From the NCBI GenBank assembly GCA_903837365.1, contig CAILUF010000096.1, positions 1 to 12,203 on the forward strand: DNA of 12,203 nucleotides, written 5' to 3'. The position numbers and the translations under genes are program-made. The notes below the pieces were generated by a model. That model had not been told where the DNA came from. It ran no database searches and worked only from the letters and a program-made list of their open reading frames with translations. The first letter of the stretch is position 1. Each line of letters opens with the position of its first letter. The DNA comes from an uncultured Alphaproteobacteria bacterium. Lineage in GTDB: Bacteria > Pseudomonadota > Alphaproteobacteria > Rickettsiales > UBA1997. This document shows, piece by piece, positions 1-6,590 of this stretch.

Positions 1-75
1 CTTTTGTTTTATTGTATTAATTTATTTTACTTTAATTTACTTTCAAGAATATTAAAATAAAATATTTGTTTTGTT
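1..75. other. AT-rich flank downstream of purN
   Basis: No gene is visible here. The stretch is almost pure A/T and lies downstream of the leftward purN stop codon. On the minus strand there is a short all-A/T inverted repeat (AATATT, 7-base loop, AATATT), but no GC-rich stem followed by a U tract, so I do not call a terminator. Confidence 0.5.
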
Positions 76-654
76 TTAAATTTCTTGGCAGATTTTTTTT
101 AATGTTTGCGGATAAATTTTATGCTCTTGAACAAGAATTTTTTGTGCTAAACTATTAAAATCATCATTACTTAAAATATCGACTTGTGCTTGCATTATTA
201 TCTCTCCAGCATCAACATCGGCAGTTACAAAATGCGTAGTGCATCCACTTATTTTTACACCGGATTTTAATGCATCCGCAACCGCATTTGCACCTTTAAA
301 TTCTGGGAGAAGTGAAGGATGAATATTGATCAACCTGCCCTGCCATTTTTCAACAAACCAAGGCGATAAAACTCGCATGAATCCAGCTAAACAAATTATC
401 TTAATATCATGTTTTATAATTTCTTGATCAATTGCTTCTTCAAATTCTTGACGATGAGAAAATTTTTTATGATCAATTACTACGGTAAAAATGTTATTTT
501 CTTGAGCATAATTCAAACCTAGCGCATCCTGTTTATTAGATATTACCAAGGCAATTTGGGCTGGGAAATTTACGTCATTACAAGCATCGATTAATGCTTT
601 CATATTGCTTCCCCGACCCGATATTAAAATTGCTACTTTTATTTTTTTTACCAT
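76..654 (-). CDS. purN: Phosphoribosylglycinamide formyltransferase (GART)
   Basis: The 192-residue product transfers the formyl group of 10-formyltetrahydrofolate to glycinamide ribonucleotide, the third step of cytosolic de novo purine synthesis. The sequence shows the phosphate-binding loop SGRGSNM (residues 12-18), the AGFMRVLS stretch (90-97), the catalytic INIHPSLLP segment with Asn110 and His112, and the catalytic Asp148 in VTADVDAGE. These match the Asn/His/Asp triad known in the E. coli enzyme, and the length is normal for the short PurN type. The chosen ATG lies immediately before the expected N-terminal beta strand. No clear Shine-Dalgarno precedes it. It follows pgk on the same strand after 39 bases and is probably co-transcribed with it. 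Presence of purN means the organism probably makes purines, unlike Rickettsia proper but like Anaplasmataceae. Confidence 0.97.
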   Translation of the reverse strand: MVKKIKVAILISGRGSNMKALIDACNDVNFPAQIALVISNKQDALGLNYAQENNIFTVVIDHKKFSHRQEFEEAIDQEIIKHDIKIICLAGFMRVLSPWFVEKWQGRLINIHPSLLPEFKGANAVADALKSGVKISGCTTHFVTADVDAGEIIMQAQVDILSNDDFNSLAQKILVQEHKIYPQTLKKICQEI

Positions 655-693
655 TTTGTAATTTTATAAATTTTAATTTAATTTTTTTAAAAA

Positions 694-1899
694 TTATTTT
701 GCACTTTTTTCAAGCGCTAATATTCCTGGTAATTTTTTTCCTTCAAGCCATTCAAGAAAAGCTCCACCAGCAGTTGAAATATAAGTAAATTTATCAAATA
801 AATTACAAGAATTAATTGCTGATACAACATCACCTCCTCCTGCAATTGAAAGTAATTTATTTTGGGCAGTAAGTTTTGCAACTTCATTGGCAAAAGCAAC
901 GGTTCCTAAGTTAAATGGCTTTAATTCAAAAGCTCCAAGCGGTCCATTCCACAAAACAGTTTTATGTTCAGCTAATTTTTTTGCTAATAATTTACTGGTT
1001 TGCAAACCCAGATCCAAAATAATATCATCAGCTTCAACGTCTTTAATATCAACGGTTCGATGACTTGCATTCTCAGCGAAATTTTTAGCAACAACAACAT
1101 CAACTGGCAAAATAAATTGACAATTATGTATTTTAGCAAGTTGTAAAATTTCTAAAGCATTATCTCGCAAATCCTTCTCGCACAATGATTTACCGATATT
1201 ATGACCCAATGCATAAATAAAACTATTAGCCATTCCACCAGCTACAACAAGGGTTTGCGCTTTTTTTACCAATTCTTTTAATAAATCAATTTTAGTTGAA
1301 ACCTTTGCACCACCTACAACGGCAATCATTGGTTTTTGAGCATTATCTAAATTAAGAGTTAAATTATCAAGCTCACTTTCCATTAATAATCCAGCGCAAG
1401 ATTTTAATATTGTTGGAATGCCCGTAATTGAAGCGTGTGAACGATGCGAACAAGAAAACGCATCATTAACATAAAGATTCGCCAATGATGCTAACTGCTT
1501 AGAAAAATCCGCATCGCCTTTAGTTTCCGCTTTATAAAATCTTAAATTTTCAAGTAAAATAATTTCACCAAATTTAGTGTTTGATACAGCCTGCTCAACC
1601 TTCAAACCTATGCAATCATCGACAAAATTTAACTTGATATCGCCCAGTAATTTTTGTAAATGATTCACGATTTGAAGTAACGACATTGATTTTTCGATCT
1701 TACCTTCAGGTCTGCCAAAATGTGAAATTACAATGACTTTCGCTTGATTGTTTGCAAGATATTGCAGAGTTGGAATCACTGCCTTGATGCGTGTATCATC
1801 AGTAATTTTATTATCAATGATTGGAACGTTTAAATCAACGCGTACAATGACATTCTTATTAGATACAACGCAATCTTTTAAGCGATTAAATTTTGCCAT
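694..1899 (-). CDS. pgk: Phosphoglycerate kinase
   Basis: The 401-residue product is full length for bacterial Pgk, the cytosolic glycolytic/gluconeogenic enzyme that interconverts 1,3-bisphosphoglycerate plus ADP and 3-phosphoglycerate plus ATP. The N-terminal substrate domain shows RVDLNVP (20-26), SHFGRPEG (59-66), the LLENLRFY stretch around Arg120, and NDAFSCSHRSHAS (145-157). The C-terminal nucleotide domain shows VVGGAKVSTKIDLL (194-207), NGPLGAFE (318-325), the glycine loop AGGGDVVSA (353-361) and STAGGAFLEWLEGKKLPG (375-392). All key basic and glycine motifs are intact. The ATG at the right end gives the standard MAKFNRLKD-type start. It is the first gene of a leftward pair with purN; its promoter should lie in the divergent spacer 1900-2172. 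Confidence 0.98.
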   Translation of the reverse strand: MAKFNRLKDCVVSNKNVIVRVDLNVPIIDNKITDDTRIKAVIPTLQYLANNQAKVIVISHFGRPEGKIEKSMSLLQIVNHLQKLLGDIKLNFVDDCIGLKVEQAVSNTKFGEIILLENLRFYKAETKGDADFSKQLASLANLYVNDAFSCSHRSHASITGIPTILKSCAGLLMESELDNLTLNLDNAQKPMIAVVGGAKVSTKIDLLKELVKKAQTLVVAGGMANSFIYALGHNIGKSLCEKDLRDNALEILQLAKIHNCQFILPVDVVVAKNFAENASHRTVDIKDVEADDIILDLGLQTSKLLAKKLAEHKTVLWNGPLGAFELKPFNLGTVAFANEVAKLTAQNKLLSIAGGGDVVSAINSCNLFDKFTYISTAGGAFLEWLEGKKLPGILALEKSAK

Positions 1900-2172
1900 A
1901 AATTCTTAAATTAAAACTTGATTTTGAAACATTAACTGATAAAATATTGTGAAAATCTAGCACTAAAGTCAGTTATTTTGGTTATAAATTTTGTTTAATA
2001 AACTAAATTTCTTAATAAAATTAATTTGGTAGTAATTTTTTTCAAGTATAAGTTTTTAATAAATTTTTTAGGAAGTTTTTTTTAAAATAATTCTTGAGGA
2101 GATTTACAAATCAATAATTTACATAACCGCTTTAATAAATTACAATTTTAACAATTTTTAAATTTAAATTTT
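1900..2172. promoter_or_regulatory. Divergent intergenic spacer with likely promoters for both directions
   Basis: This 273-base spacer separates leftward pgk from the rightward series beginning at 2173, so it should carry promoters for both. It is extremely AT-rich, so chance matches are many. On the plus strand a possible pair is TTGTTT at 1991-1996 and TAATAA at 2013-2018 (16-base spacing). I see no convincing minus-strand pair. A GAGGAG motif at 2096-2101 has no start codon at the right distance. No tRNA-like or GC-rich structured element is visible. Confidence 0.4.
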
Positions 2173-2370
2173 ATGGGAACTAAGAATAACCCGAAAAACA
2201 GGGTAAAAAATGTTGAGAAAAAGAAATATAAAGGTAAGGATGTTGAACCAGCTTTCTACTACGGAGTTCACGCTGGACACGGAAAATATATGTCTGCAAA
2301 ATATGCTGGAACTACGCAATTAGCTGTCGATGAAAATTCTAAACCAATTAACTGGGAACAAGCTAATTAA
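2173..2370 (+). CDS. Small uncharacterised basic protein (65 aa)
   Basis: I do not recognise a named family with certainty. The product is 65 residues. A Lys/Asn-rich first third (MGTKNNPKNRVKNVEKKKYKG) is followed by a compact part containing YYGVHAGHGKYMSAKYAG and ending near KPINW. The ordered-looking Gly/His/Tyr segment GVHAGHGKYM, the balanced codon use and its place in a tight plus-strand series argue that it is real and conserved, not a chance frame. My impression is that short proteins with a similar AGHGKYMA core occur in other alphaproteobacteria, but I cannot verify this here. No signal peptide or membrane segment is present, so it is probably cytosolic. The gap to the next gene is 47 bases. 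The start has no Shine-Dalgarno. Confidence 0.8.
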   Translation: MGTKNNPKNRVKNVEKKKYKGKDVEPAFYYGVHAGHGKYMSAKYAGTTQLAVDENSKPINWEQAN

Positions 2371-2417
2371 AAGTTAAATATTTATCATCTTGTTTAACAA
2401 TTTTATCATAGCTTAAC

Positions 2418-3182
2418 ATGCCTGAAGTTATTATCAACGGTCCCGAAGGTCGTATTGAAGGTCGCTACCATCAAAATCCAAATCCTAAAGCTCCCGTTGT
2501 TCTCGTGCTTCATCCGCATCCACTTTACGGTGGAACGATGAATAATAAAGTCACTTACAGTCTTTATAAAAGTTTCATTAATAATGGCTTTTCAGCATTG
2601 CGAGTTAATTTTCGAGGAGTTGGAAGATCGCAAGGAAAATTTGATAATGGTGTTGGTGAATTGCTAGACGCCACGGCAGTTATGAATTGGCTTCATGATC
2701 AAAATATGGAAGCTACGGAATATTGGATTGCAGGATTTTCATTCGGCGCATGGATTGCATTACAAGCGGTGATGCGTCGTCCTGAACTTGAAAATTATGT
2801 TCTCGTTGCACCTCCCGCTACAAAATATGATTTCAATTTTATTGTTCCTTGCTCATCATGCGGACTAGTTGTTCAAGGCGATAAGGATGAGGTAACTAAA
2901 GAATCTGATTCAGCTAAATTAGCCGAACGCCTTTCAGCAAGGGATGGAGCTGAAGTTCAATATTCAATGATTTCTAATGGTGATCATTTTTTCAATAATT
3001 GCTTGGAAGATTTTGAAGAAGTTGTTGATAAATATATTAAAAATCGCTTGTTTATTGACTCAAGCAAAATACGCAAGGTTAAAAGAGACCGTAGACGTCG
3101 TCGCAAAAAAAAGAATATTGCTGAAATTAAACCCGAAAGGAATTATTTTCCAGTAAAACCACTATCTTCATTCGATATTTAG
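2418..3182 (+). CDS. COG2945-type alpha/beta hydrolase with basic C-terminal tail
   Basis: The 254-residue product has an alpha/beta-hydrolase fold and probably acts in the cytosol; the substrate is unknown. Visible motifs are the oxyanion-region HPHPLYGGTMNNK (32-44), FRGVGRSQGKFDNG (65-78), the nucleophile elbow GFSFGAW with Ser108 (106-112), a candidate acid Asp155 or Asp157 in QGDKDEV, and the catalytic His190 in NGDHFF. The set matches a hydrolase subgroup widespread in alphaproteobacteria. Such proteins normally end soon after the final helix, near residue 210. Here about 40 residues follow, including RDRRRRRKKK at 223-232, a strongly cationic and probably disordered tail ending in SSFDI. 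The annotated substrate of similar proteins is usually only 'hydrolase', so I give no symbol. It sits between the small protein and holB on the same strand. Confidence 0.9.
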   Translation: MPEVIINGPEGRIEGRYHQNPNPKAPVVLVLHPHPLYGGTMNNKVTYSLYKSFINNGFSALRVNFRGVGRSQGKFDNGVGELLDATAVMNWLHDQNMEATEYWIAGFSFGAWIALQAVMRRPELENYVLVAPPATKYDFNFIVPCSSCGLVVQGDKDEVTKESDSAKLAERLSARDGAEVQYSMISNGDHFFNNCLEDFEEVVDKYIKNRLFIDSSKIRKVKRDRRRRRKKKNIAEIKPERNYFPVKPLSSFDI

Positions 3183-3198
3183 TAATTTTATTGGTTAG

Positions 3199-3227
3199 TA
3201 TTTCTTAACATTTTTTAATAAGAAATA
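3199..3227 (+). promoter_or_regulatory. Hairpin abutting the holB start codon
   Basis: TATTTCTTA at 3199-3207 and TAAGAAATA at 3219-3227 are perfect reverse complements (9 bp, one G-C pair) around an 11-base T-rich loop. The right arm ends on the base before the holB ATG. In mRNA this could partly occlude the ribosome site, or be the end of a weak terminator for the upstream gene. The stem is AT-rich and could also be chance. Confidence 0.35.
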
Positions 3228-4130
3228 ATGGCAATTATTGGATTTGAACAAATAACATCGCAATTAAATTTTTTTTTAAAACAACAAAAACTTCATCATG
3301 CTAATTTAATTTTTGGCAAGAGAGGTATTGGTAAAGCTAGTTTTATTAAAGATTTTTGTTTGAATGCACTGAATTGTAAAAATAATTTTCATCCTGATTT
3401 AAAAATCATTTGCAAAGAAGAAGAGAAGAAAGAAATTTCGGTTAATGCCATTCGCGAAATTGCTGATTTTGTTAATCAAACCTCCGCAAATGATAATCAT
3501 AAATTCATTATCATTGATTCAGCTTGTGAACTAAATAAAAATGCCAGTAATGCATTACTTAAAATTCTTGAAGAACCGCATAATAACAATTATTTATTTT
3601 TAATTGCTCACAGTTTAAATCGAGTAATTCCAACATTACGCTCCAGATGTAATTTAATTCAAGCTCCTGAATTTAATGATTTAGATTTTAGAAAAATAAT
3701 ATTAAATAATCACGATTTTACTGACTTAGAATTACAATTTTTAATGATGATTTCTGACAATTCTCCAGCGTTAGCGATCCAATATTCTCAAGATTTCATC
3801 AGGCTTTATCAACTTTTATTGGAATCAATTTCTAAACAAAAAGTTAGCGATGAAATTATTAAAAAAATTTCTGAAAAGAATTTTTCATTTTTCATTTTTG
3901 AAAGAATTATCGCAACTTTTTATTCACGATTTTTAAAAAGCTATTGTCAAATAAATCAACAATATTTTTTCGATGAGCAAGAAGTTTTTTCTTATTTATC
4001 TTTAAAAATTTCAATTGAAGATGCATTTATTTTGGCTGAATCATCAATTGCCAGAACAAATCTTGTTTCAGCAATTTATCTCGATAAAAAACTTTTTATT
4101 ATCAATATTTTAAATCAACTTGTGTTATGA
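3228..4130 (+). CDS. holB: DNA polymerase III clamp-loader subunit delta-prime
   Basis: The 300-residue product is an AAA+ family clamp-loader subunit, working with gamma/tau and delta to load the beta clamp at replication forks. The sequence shows a Walker-A-like GKRGIGKAS (30-38), a HPDLKII segment (55-61), a degenerate Walker B strand FIIIDSAC (93-100), the hallmark NASNALLKILEEP (105-117) and the PTLRSRC sensor/arginine-finger motif (135-141). The last half is poorly conserved, as is usual for delta-prime. In many bacteria four cysteines that bind zinc precede the HPD motif. Here only Cys44 and Cys50 are seen in that area and the insert is absent, so the zinc module is missing. The start follows a 9-bp hairpin. 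The stop overlaps the start of anmK in ATGA. Confidence 0.93.
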   Translation: MAIIGFEQITSQLNFFLKQQKLHHANLIFGKRGIGKASFIKDFCLNALNCKNNFHPDLKIICKEEEKKEISVNAIREIADFVNQTSANDNHKFIIIDSACELNKNASNALLKILEEPHNNNYLFLIAHSLNRVIPTLRSRCNLIQAPEFNDLDFRKIILNNHDFTDLELQFLMMISDNSPALAIQYSQDFIRLYQLLLESISKQKVSDEIIKKISEKNFSFFIFERIIATFYSRFLKSYCQINQQYFFDEQEVFSYLSLKISIEDAFILAESSIARTNLVSAIYLDKKLFIINILNQLVL

Positions 4131-5236
4131 AAAAATATAGAGCAATTGGCTTGATGTCAGGAACCTCAATGGATGGAATAGATTTAGCTTTTATCGAAAG
4201 CGATGGCAAAGATTATCTTAAATTAATTAACCAAAAATATCAACCTTACGAAAATAATTTTAAAGAAAAACTGTTTAAACTTATTAATAACAAACAAGAT
4301 TTAATTACAATTAAAAGCGCAGAAAATGAGTTAACATTGTTGCATTGTAATATTGTTAATAATTTTATTACTCAAAATAATTTATCGGCTAGCGCTATTG
4401 ATATTATTGGTTTCCATGGCCATACAGTTTGTCATAATCCACGCAATTCAATTACTTGGCAAATTGGCAATGCTGATCTTTTGGCTCATAAAACTTCTAT
4501 CGATGTTGTTGCTGATTTTAGAATTCGCGATGTAACTTTGGGAGGAAATGGTGCGCCATTAGTTCCAATTTATCATTTTTATTTATTTAAAAATTTTCTA
4601 CAAACATCATGTGAAACTATAGGTGTATTGAATATCGGTGGAGTTTCTAATATTACGCTTTTTAATATTAATGACGAAAATTCACTATGTGGATTCGATG
4701 TCTGCTTTGGCAATGCTCCATTAGATGATCTTGTTAAAGAAAAAATTAATGAAAATTTTGATTATGATGGCTCACTTACGGCGAGTGGATTTGCCGATAT
4801 AAATTTAGCAAATCAAATTTTACAAAATCCGCTCTTTCATGAAAATTTTCCTCGCGCTTTTGATCGTCAAGATTTTGTTAAAATTCTAGAACCAATTAAA
4901 TCTCTTGAGTTAAAAAATGCTCTTGCAACTTATAGCTATATAATCGCTCACGCCTTAAAAATTGCATTATCTAAATTAGCAATTCAACCACAAATTATTT
5001 TTGTTTGTGGTGGTGGAAGAAAAAATTTCGGACTTATGTCTTCACTGCAAAATCAATTTAAAAATATTGAAATTATTAATATCGATAAACTCAATATCGA
5101 TGGTGATTTTATTGAAGCGCAAGCCTTTGGATTTTTAGCAATAAGACATCTGCAAAATCTTGCAATCACTTTTCCAAATACAACTGGAATCAAGCAAATT
5201 AATGGTTCGCAAGGCGGAGTTTTATATCGCTCTTAG
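4127..5236 (+). CDS. anmK: Anhydro-N-acetylmuramic acid kinase
   Basis: The 369-residue product is full length for AnmK. The enzyme hydrolyses the 1,6-anhydro ring of anhydro-MurNAc and phosphorylates it to MurNAc-6-phosphate, recycling peptidoglycan in the cytosol. Motifs are the N-terminal ATP-binding GLMSGTSMDGID (8-19), GFHGHTVCH (95-103), WQIGNADLLA (111-120), VVADFRIRDVTLGGNGAPLVP (127-147), VLNIGGVSNIT (167-177), the catalytic-Asp segment GFDVCFGNAPLDD with Asp191, and CGGGRKNFGLM (294-304) plus FIEAQAFGFLA near the end. The usual DTGPGN around the catalytic Asp is DVCFGN here, a noticeable change that keeps the Asp, Gly and Asn. The ATG overlaps the holB stop by four bases, which suggests translational coupling. 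It implies that the organism makes and turns over peptidoglycan. Confidence 0.95.
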   Translation: MKKYRAIGLMSGTSMDGIDLAFIESDGKDYLKLINQKYQPYENNFKEKLFKLINNKQDLITIKSAENELTLLHCNIVNNFITQNNLSASAIDIIGFHGHTVCHNPRNSITWQIGNADLLAHKTSIDVVADFRIRDVTLGGNGAPLVPIYHFYLFKNFLQTSCETIGVLNIGGVSNITLFNINDENSLCGFDVCFGNAPLDDLVKEKINENFDYDGSLTASGFADINLANQILQNPLFHENFPRAFDRQDFVKILEPIKSLELKNALATYSYIIAHALKIALSKLAIQPQIIFVCGGGRKNFGLMSSLQNQFKNIEIINIDKLNIDGDFIEAQAFGFLAIRHLQNLAITFPNTTGIKQINGSQGGVLYRS

Positions 5237-5260
5237 AAGTTAAATTTTTTCTCCAGCTGA

Positions 5261-5536
5261 TGCTTCGGGTTCGCTAAATATGCAATATCCAATTTTAATA
5301 ATTTTAGCCAAACTGCCACCCTTAATGCCAATCATGATGTAATAAAATTATTATTACAAAAAGGTAATGTTTTAATGAAGTTTTTTTATTTTCTACGATT
5401 GCATCTCAAGATTGCATCTCAAGGGGGAGTAAGTTTAGAAGAAAAAAGTAAGATTGCAAATTATTTAAAAAAAATTTCAGAACTTGTTGCAGATATTCCT
5501 TTTGCATCTCTAAATATAATACGATCTAAACTTTAA
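5261..5536 (+). pseudogene. Decayed 3' end of an ankyrin-repeat-like gene
   Basis: A 91-codon open frame with no start codon at its left edge (an in-frame TGA lies at 5258-5260). Around 5327-5365 it encodes ANHDVIKLLLQKG, which matches the second helix and turn of an ankyrin repeat (typically GHxEVVKLLLxxGA). The first in-frame ATG (5375) comes after this motif. Downstream it encodes SLEEKSKIANYLKKISELV, a plausible helical C-terminus ending in TAA at 5534-5536. Two signs of decay are visible. A perfect 13-bp tandem duplication (5397-5422) is not a multiple of three. If one copy is removed, the downstream part joins a different and more protein-like upstream frame (NEVFLFSTIASQGG), so another indel probably lies near 5366-5377. 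I infer a degraded ankyrin effector-type gene; with only one recognisable repeat this remains tentative. Confidence 0.5.
5397..5422 (+). repeat. 13-bp perfect tandem duplication
   Basis: GATTGCATCTCAA occurs twice head to tail (5397-5409 and 5410-5422). The unit is not a multiple of three, so it shifts the reading frame of the relic in which it lies. This is typical of replication slippage in sequence no longer under selection. Confidence 0.95.
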
Positions 5537-5562
5537 AATCACATTTACCTAAATAATTAGAG

Positions 5563-5590
5563 TTTCAAATAATTTTAATTTTATTATAAA
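5563..5590 (+). promoter_or_regulatory. Possible sigma-70 promoter of the secretion locus
   Basis: TTTCAA at 5563-5568 and TATAAA at 5585-5590 are 16 bases apart. The -10 box is close to consensus; the -35 box is poor. Position ahead of the lipoprotein-tpsB-tpsA series makes it reasonable, but AT-rich DNA gives many such matches. Confidence 0.25.
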
Positions 5591-5605
5591 CTTTTTTTTA
5601 CTGAC

Positions 5606-5638
5606 AAGGAGTTATAAATGTTACGAACTAACAATTAA
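5606..5638 (+). promoter_or_regulatory. Six-codon leader ORF with strong ribosome binding site
   Basis: AAGGAG (5606-5611) lies six bases before ATG at 5618, followed by TTA CGA ACT AAC AAT TAA, encoding MLRTNN. It is the best Shine-Dalgarno/start combination in the window. It ends 37 bases before the lipoprotein start and is in a different frame. It could be a regulatory leader peptide, or the surviving start of a lost gene. Whether it is translated cannot be told from sequence. Confidence 0.35.
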
Positions 5639-5675
5639 CTTTTATTGAAACTAATTATTTTTATTAACACTGACG

Positions 5676-6563
5676 ATGAAAAATTTTATATTAAAACAAG
5701 GAAGAATTCTTACGGCGATTAATTTGGTTTTACTTTTATCTTCTTGTCAAAACAGCCATTTTAAATCAGCAAGCAAGCCATCAAGCGATTCTGATGATCA
5801 ATCAACGACAATTATTTCAAGTTATTCTGGTGGTCAAGTAACTCTGAAAGATGTAAATTTTGAAATTGAAAAACTCGTTGCAAAAAATGAAAAACTTAAA
5901 GGTTTAACTTTTGACAAACTTAATCAAGAACAAAAAGAGACATTAATCAAAGAAGTTATCATCAAAGAAATAGCCTTTAAAGAAGCTAAAAAAAGGAAAC
6001 TCGATAGAGACAAGGATTATCAAGAAGCGCTTAGGAATTTTGAATTAGAATTACTAAGACAAAAACTTATCTTTGAAATAGCAAAAGAAGCTAGTGATGA
6101 AATAAATGTTAAGAAAAATTATGATGAATTAGTTGCAAAACTTAAAGATAAAAAAGATATCAGAATCAGCTATATTGCTGTAAAAAATTTGAAAGAAGCA
6201 GAAGCAATTTATCAAATTCTTGTAAAATATCCAAACTCATTTGCTTTACAGGCCAAAAGGAAATCACTTGATTTAGAAATTGCGAAGAAAGGTGGCGATT
6301 TAGGTTTTGTAATGGAAGATTCATTACCGTCTGAAATAGTCAAACAAATCAAAACAATAAATAAAGGTCAACTTTCCAAACCACTGCAACTCTCTAATGG
6401 CAAATGGGCAATAATTAAATTTGTAGATGAAAGACCGGCAGAAATTTTACCTTACGAAAAAGTCAAAGATGTGCTTACGCAAAATATCGCCAAAAAAGCA
6501 ATTGAAGACTTTGTTTCGCAAAGTCTCAAGAAAGCGAAGATGAGTATTTTGATTAAAGAATAA
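5676..6563 (+). CDS. Parvulin-like (PpiC/SurA/PrsA type) periplasmic lipoprotein chaperone
   Basis: The 295-residue product starts with a signal peptide ending in the lipobox LSSC (Cys24). A Ser/Asp-rich linker follows, then a Lys/Glu-rich helical region (about 55-160) like the chaperone part of SurA/PrsA/PpiD, and a parvulin rotamase domain (about 161-254) with KKGGDLGFV (204-212) and GQLSKPLQLSNGKWAIIKF (231-249). Residue +2 after the Cys is Gln, so by the E. coli sorting rule it would go to the outer membrane. Both histidines usually present in active parvulins appear replaced: the first-strand site reads IRISYIAVK (Tyr166) and the last-strand site GKWAIIK (Trp244). It is therefore probably a holdase more than an isomerase. 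It ends 27 bases before tpsB. In Bordetella, the parvulin Par27 is known to chaperone the TpsA protein FHA, so a role in folding or holding TpsA or TpsB is a natural inference. Confidence 0.88.
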   Translation: MKNFILKQGRILTAINLVLLLSSCQNSHFKSASKPSSDSDDQSTTIISSYSGGQVTLKDVNFEIEKLVAKNEKLKGLTFDKLNQEQKETLIKEVIIKEIAFKEAKKRKLDRDKDYQEALRNFELELLRQKLIFEIAKEASDEINVKKNYDELVAKLKDKKDIRISYIAVKNLKEAEAIYQILVKYPNSFALQAKRKSLDLEIAKKGGDLGFVMEDSLPSEIVKQIKTINKGQLSKPLQLSNGKWAIIKFVDERPAEILPYEKVKDVLTQNIAKKAIEDFVSQSLKKAKMSILIKE

Positions 6564-6590
6564 TTTTTTACCAAAACTTTTTTTTGTTAA

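Larger units (their letters stand above)
5237..5675. other. Gene-poor 439-base stretch: ankyrin relic plus leader region
   Basis: There is no intact gene of normal size between anmK and the lipoprotein gene. The left two thirds (5261-5536) carry a coding-like relic with an ankyrin-type helix and a 13-bp tandem duplication. The right part (5537-5675) is very AT-rich, with a possible promoter near 5563-5590 and a six-codon ORF with a strong ribosome site at 5606-5638. No tRNA-like structure or strong terminator is visible. Confidence 0.6.

Noticed and set aside
594..788. 64-codon plus-strand open frame rich in Leu/Phe/Ile
   Set aside because: It lies antisense to the purN start, the purN-pgk gap and the pgk end; its hydrophobic composition is what reverse-strand AT-rich coding DNA gives.
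717..899. 60-codon minus-strand open frame
   Set aside because: It is an alternative frame inside the well-supported pgk gene, with no motif of its own.
2096..2101. GAGGAG as a ribosome binding site
   Set aside because: No ATG, GTG or TTG occurs at a workable distance; the real start at 2173 is more than 70 bases away.
2160..2171. AAATTTAAATTT palindrome before the 65-residue gene
   Set aside because: Low-complexity A/T sequence; such palindromes are expected by chance at this base composition.
2373..2398. GTTAAA/TTTAAC inverted repeat as a terminator after the 65-residue gene
   Set aside because: Six weak pairs around a 14-base loop and no T tract; the next gene follows closely on the same strand.
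4353..4535. 60-codon hydrophobic plus-strand frame
   Set aside because: Fully inside anmK in another frame; the Leu/Ile-rich product is an artefact of AT-rich codons.
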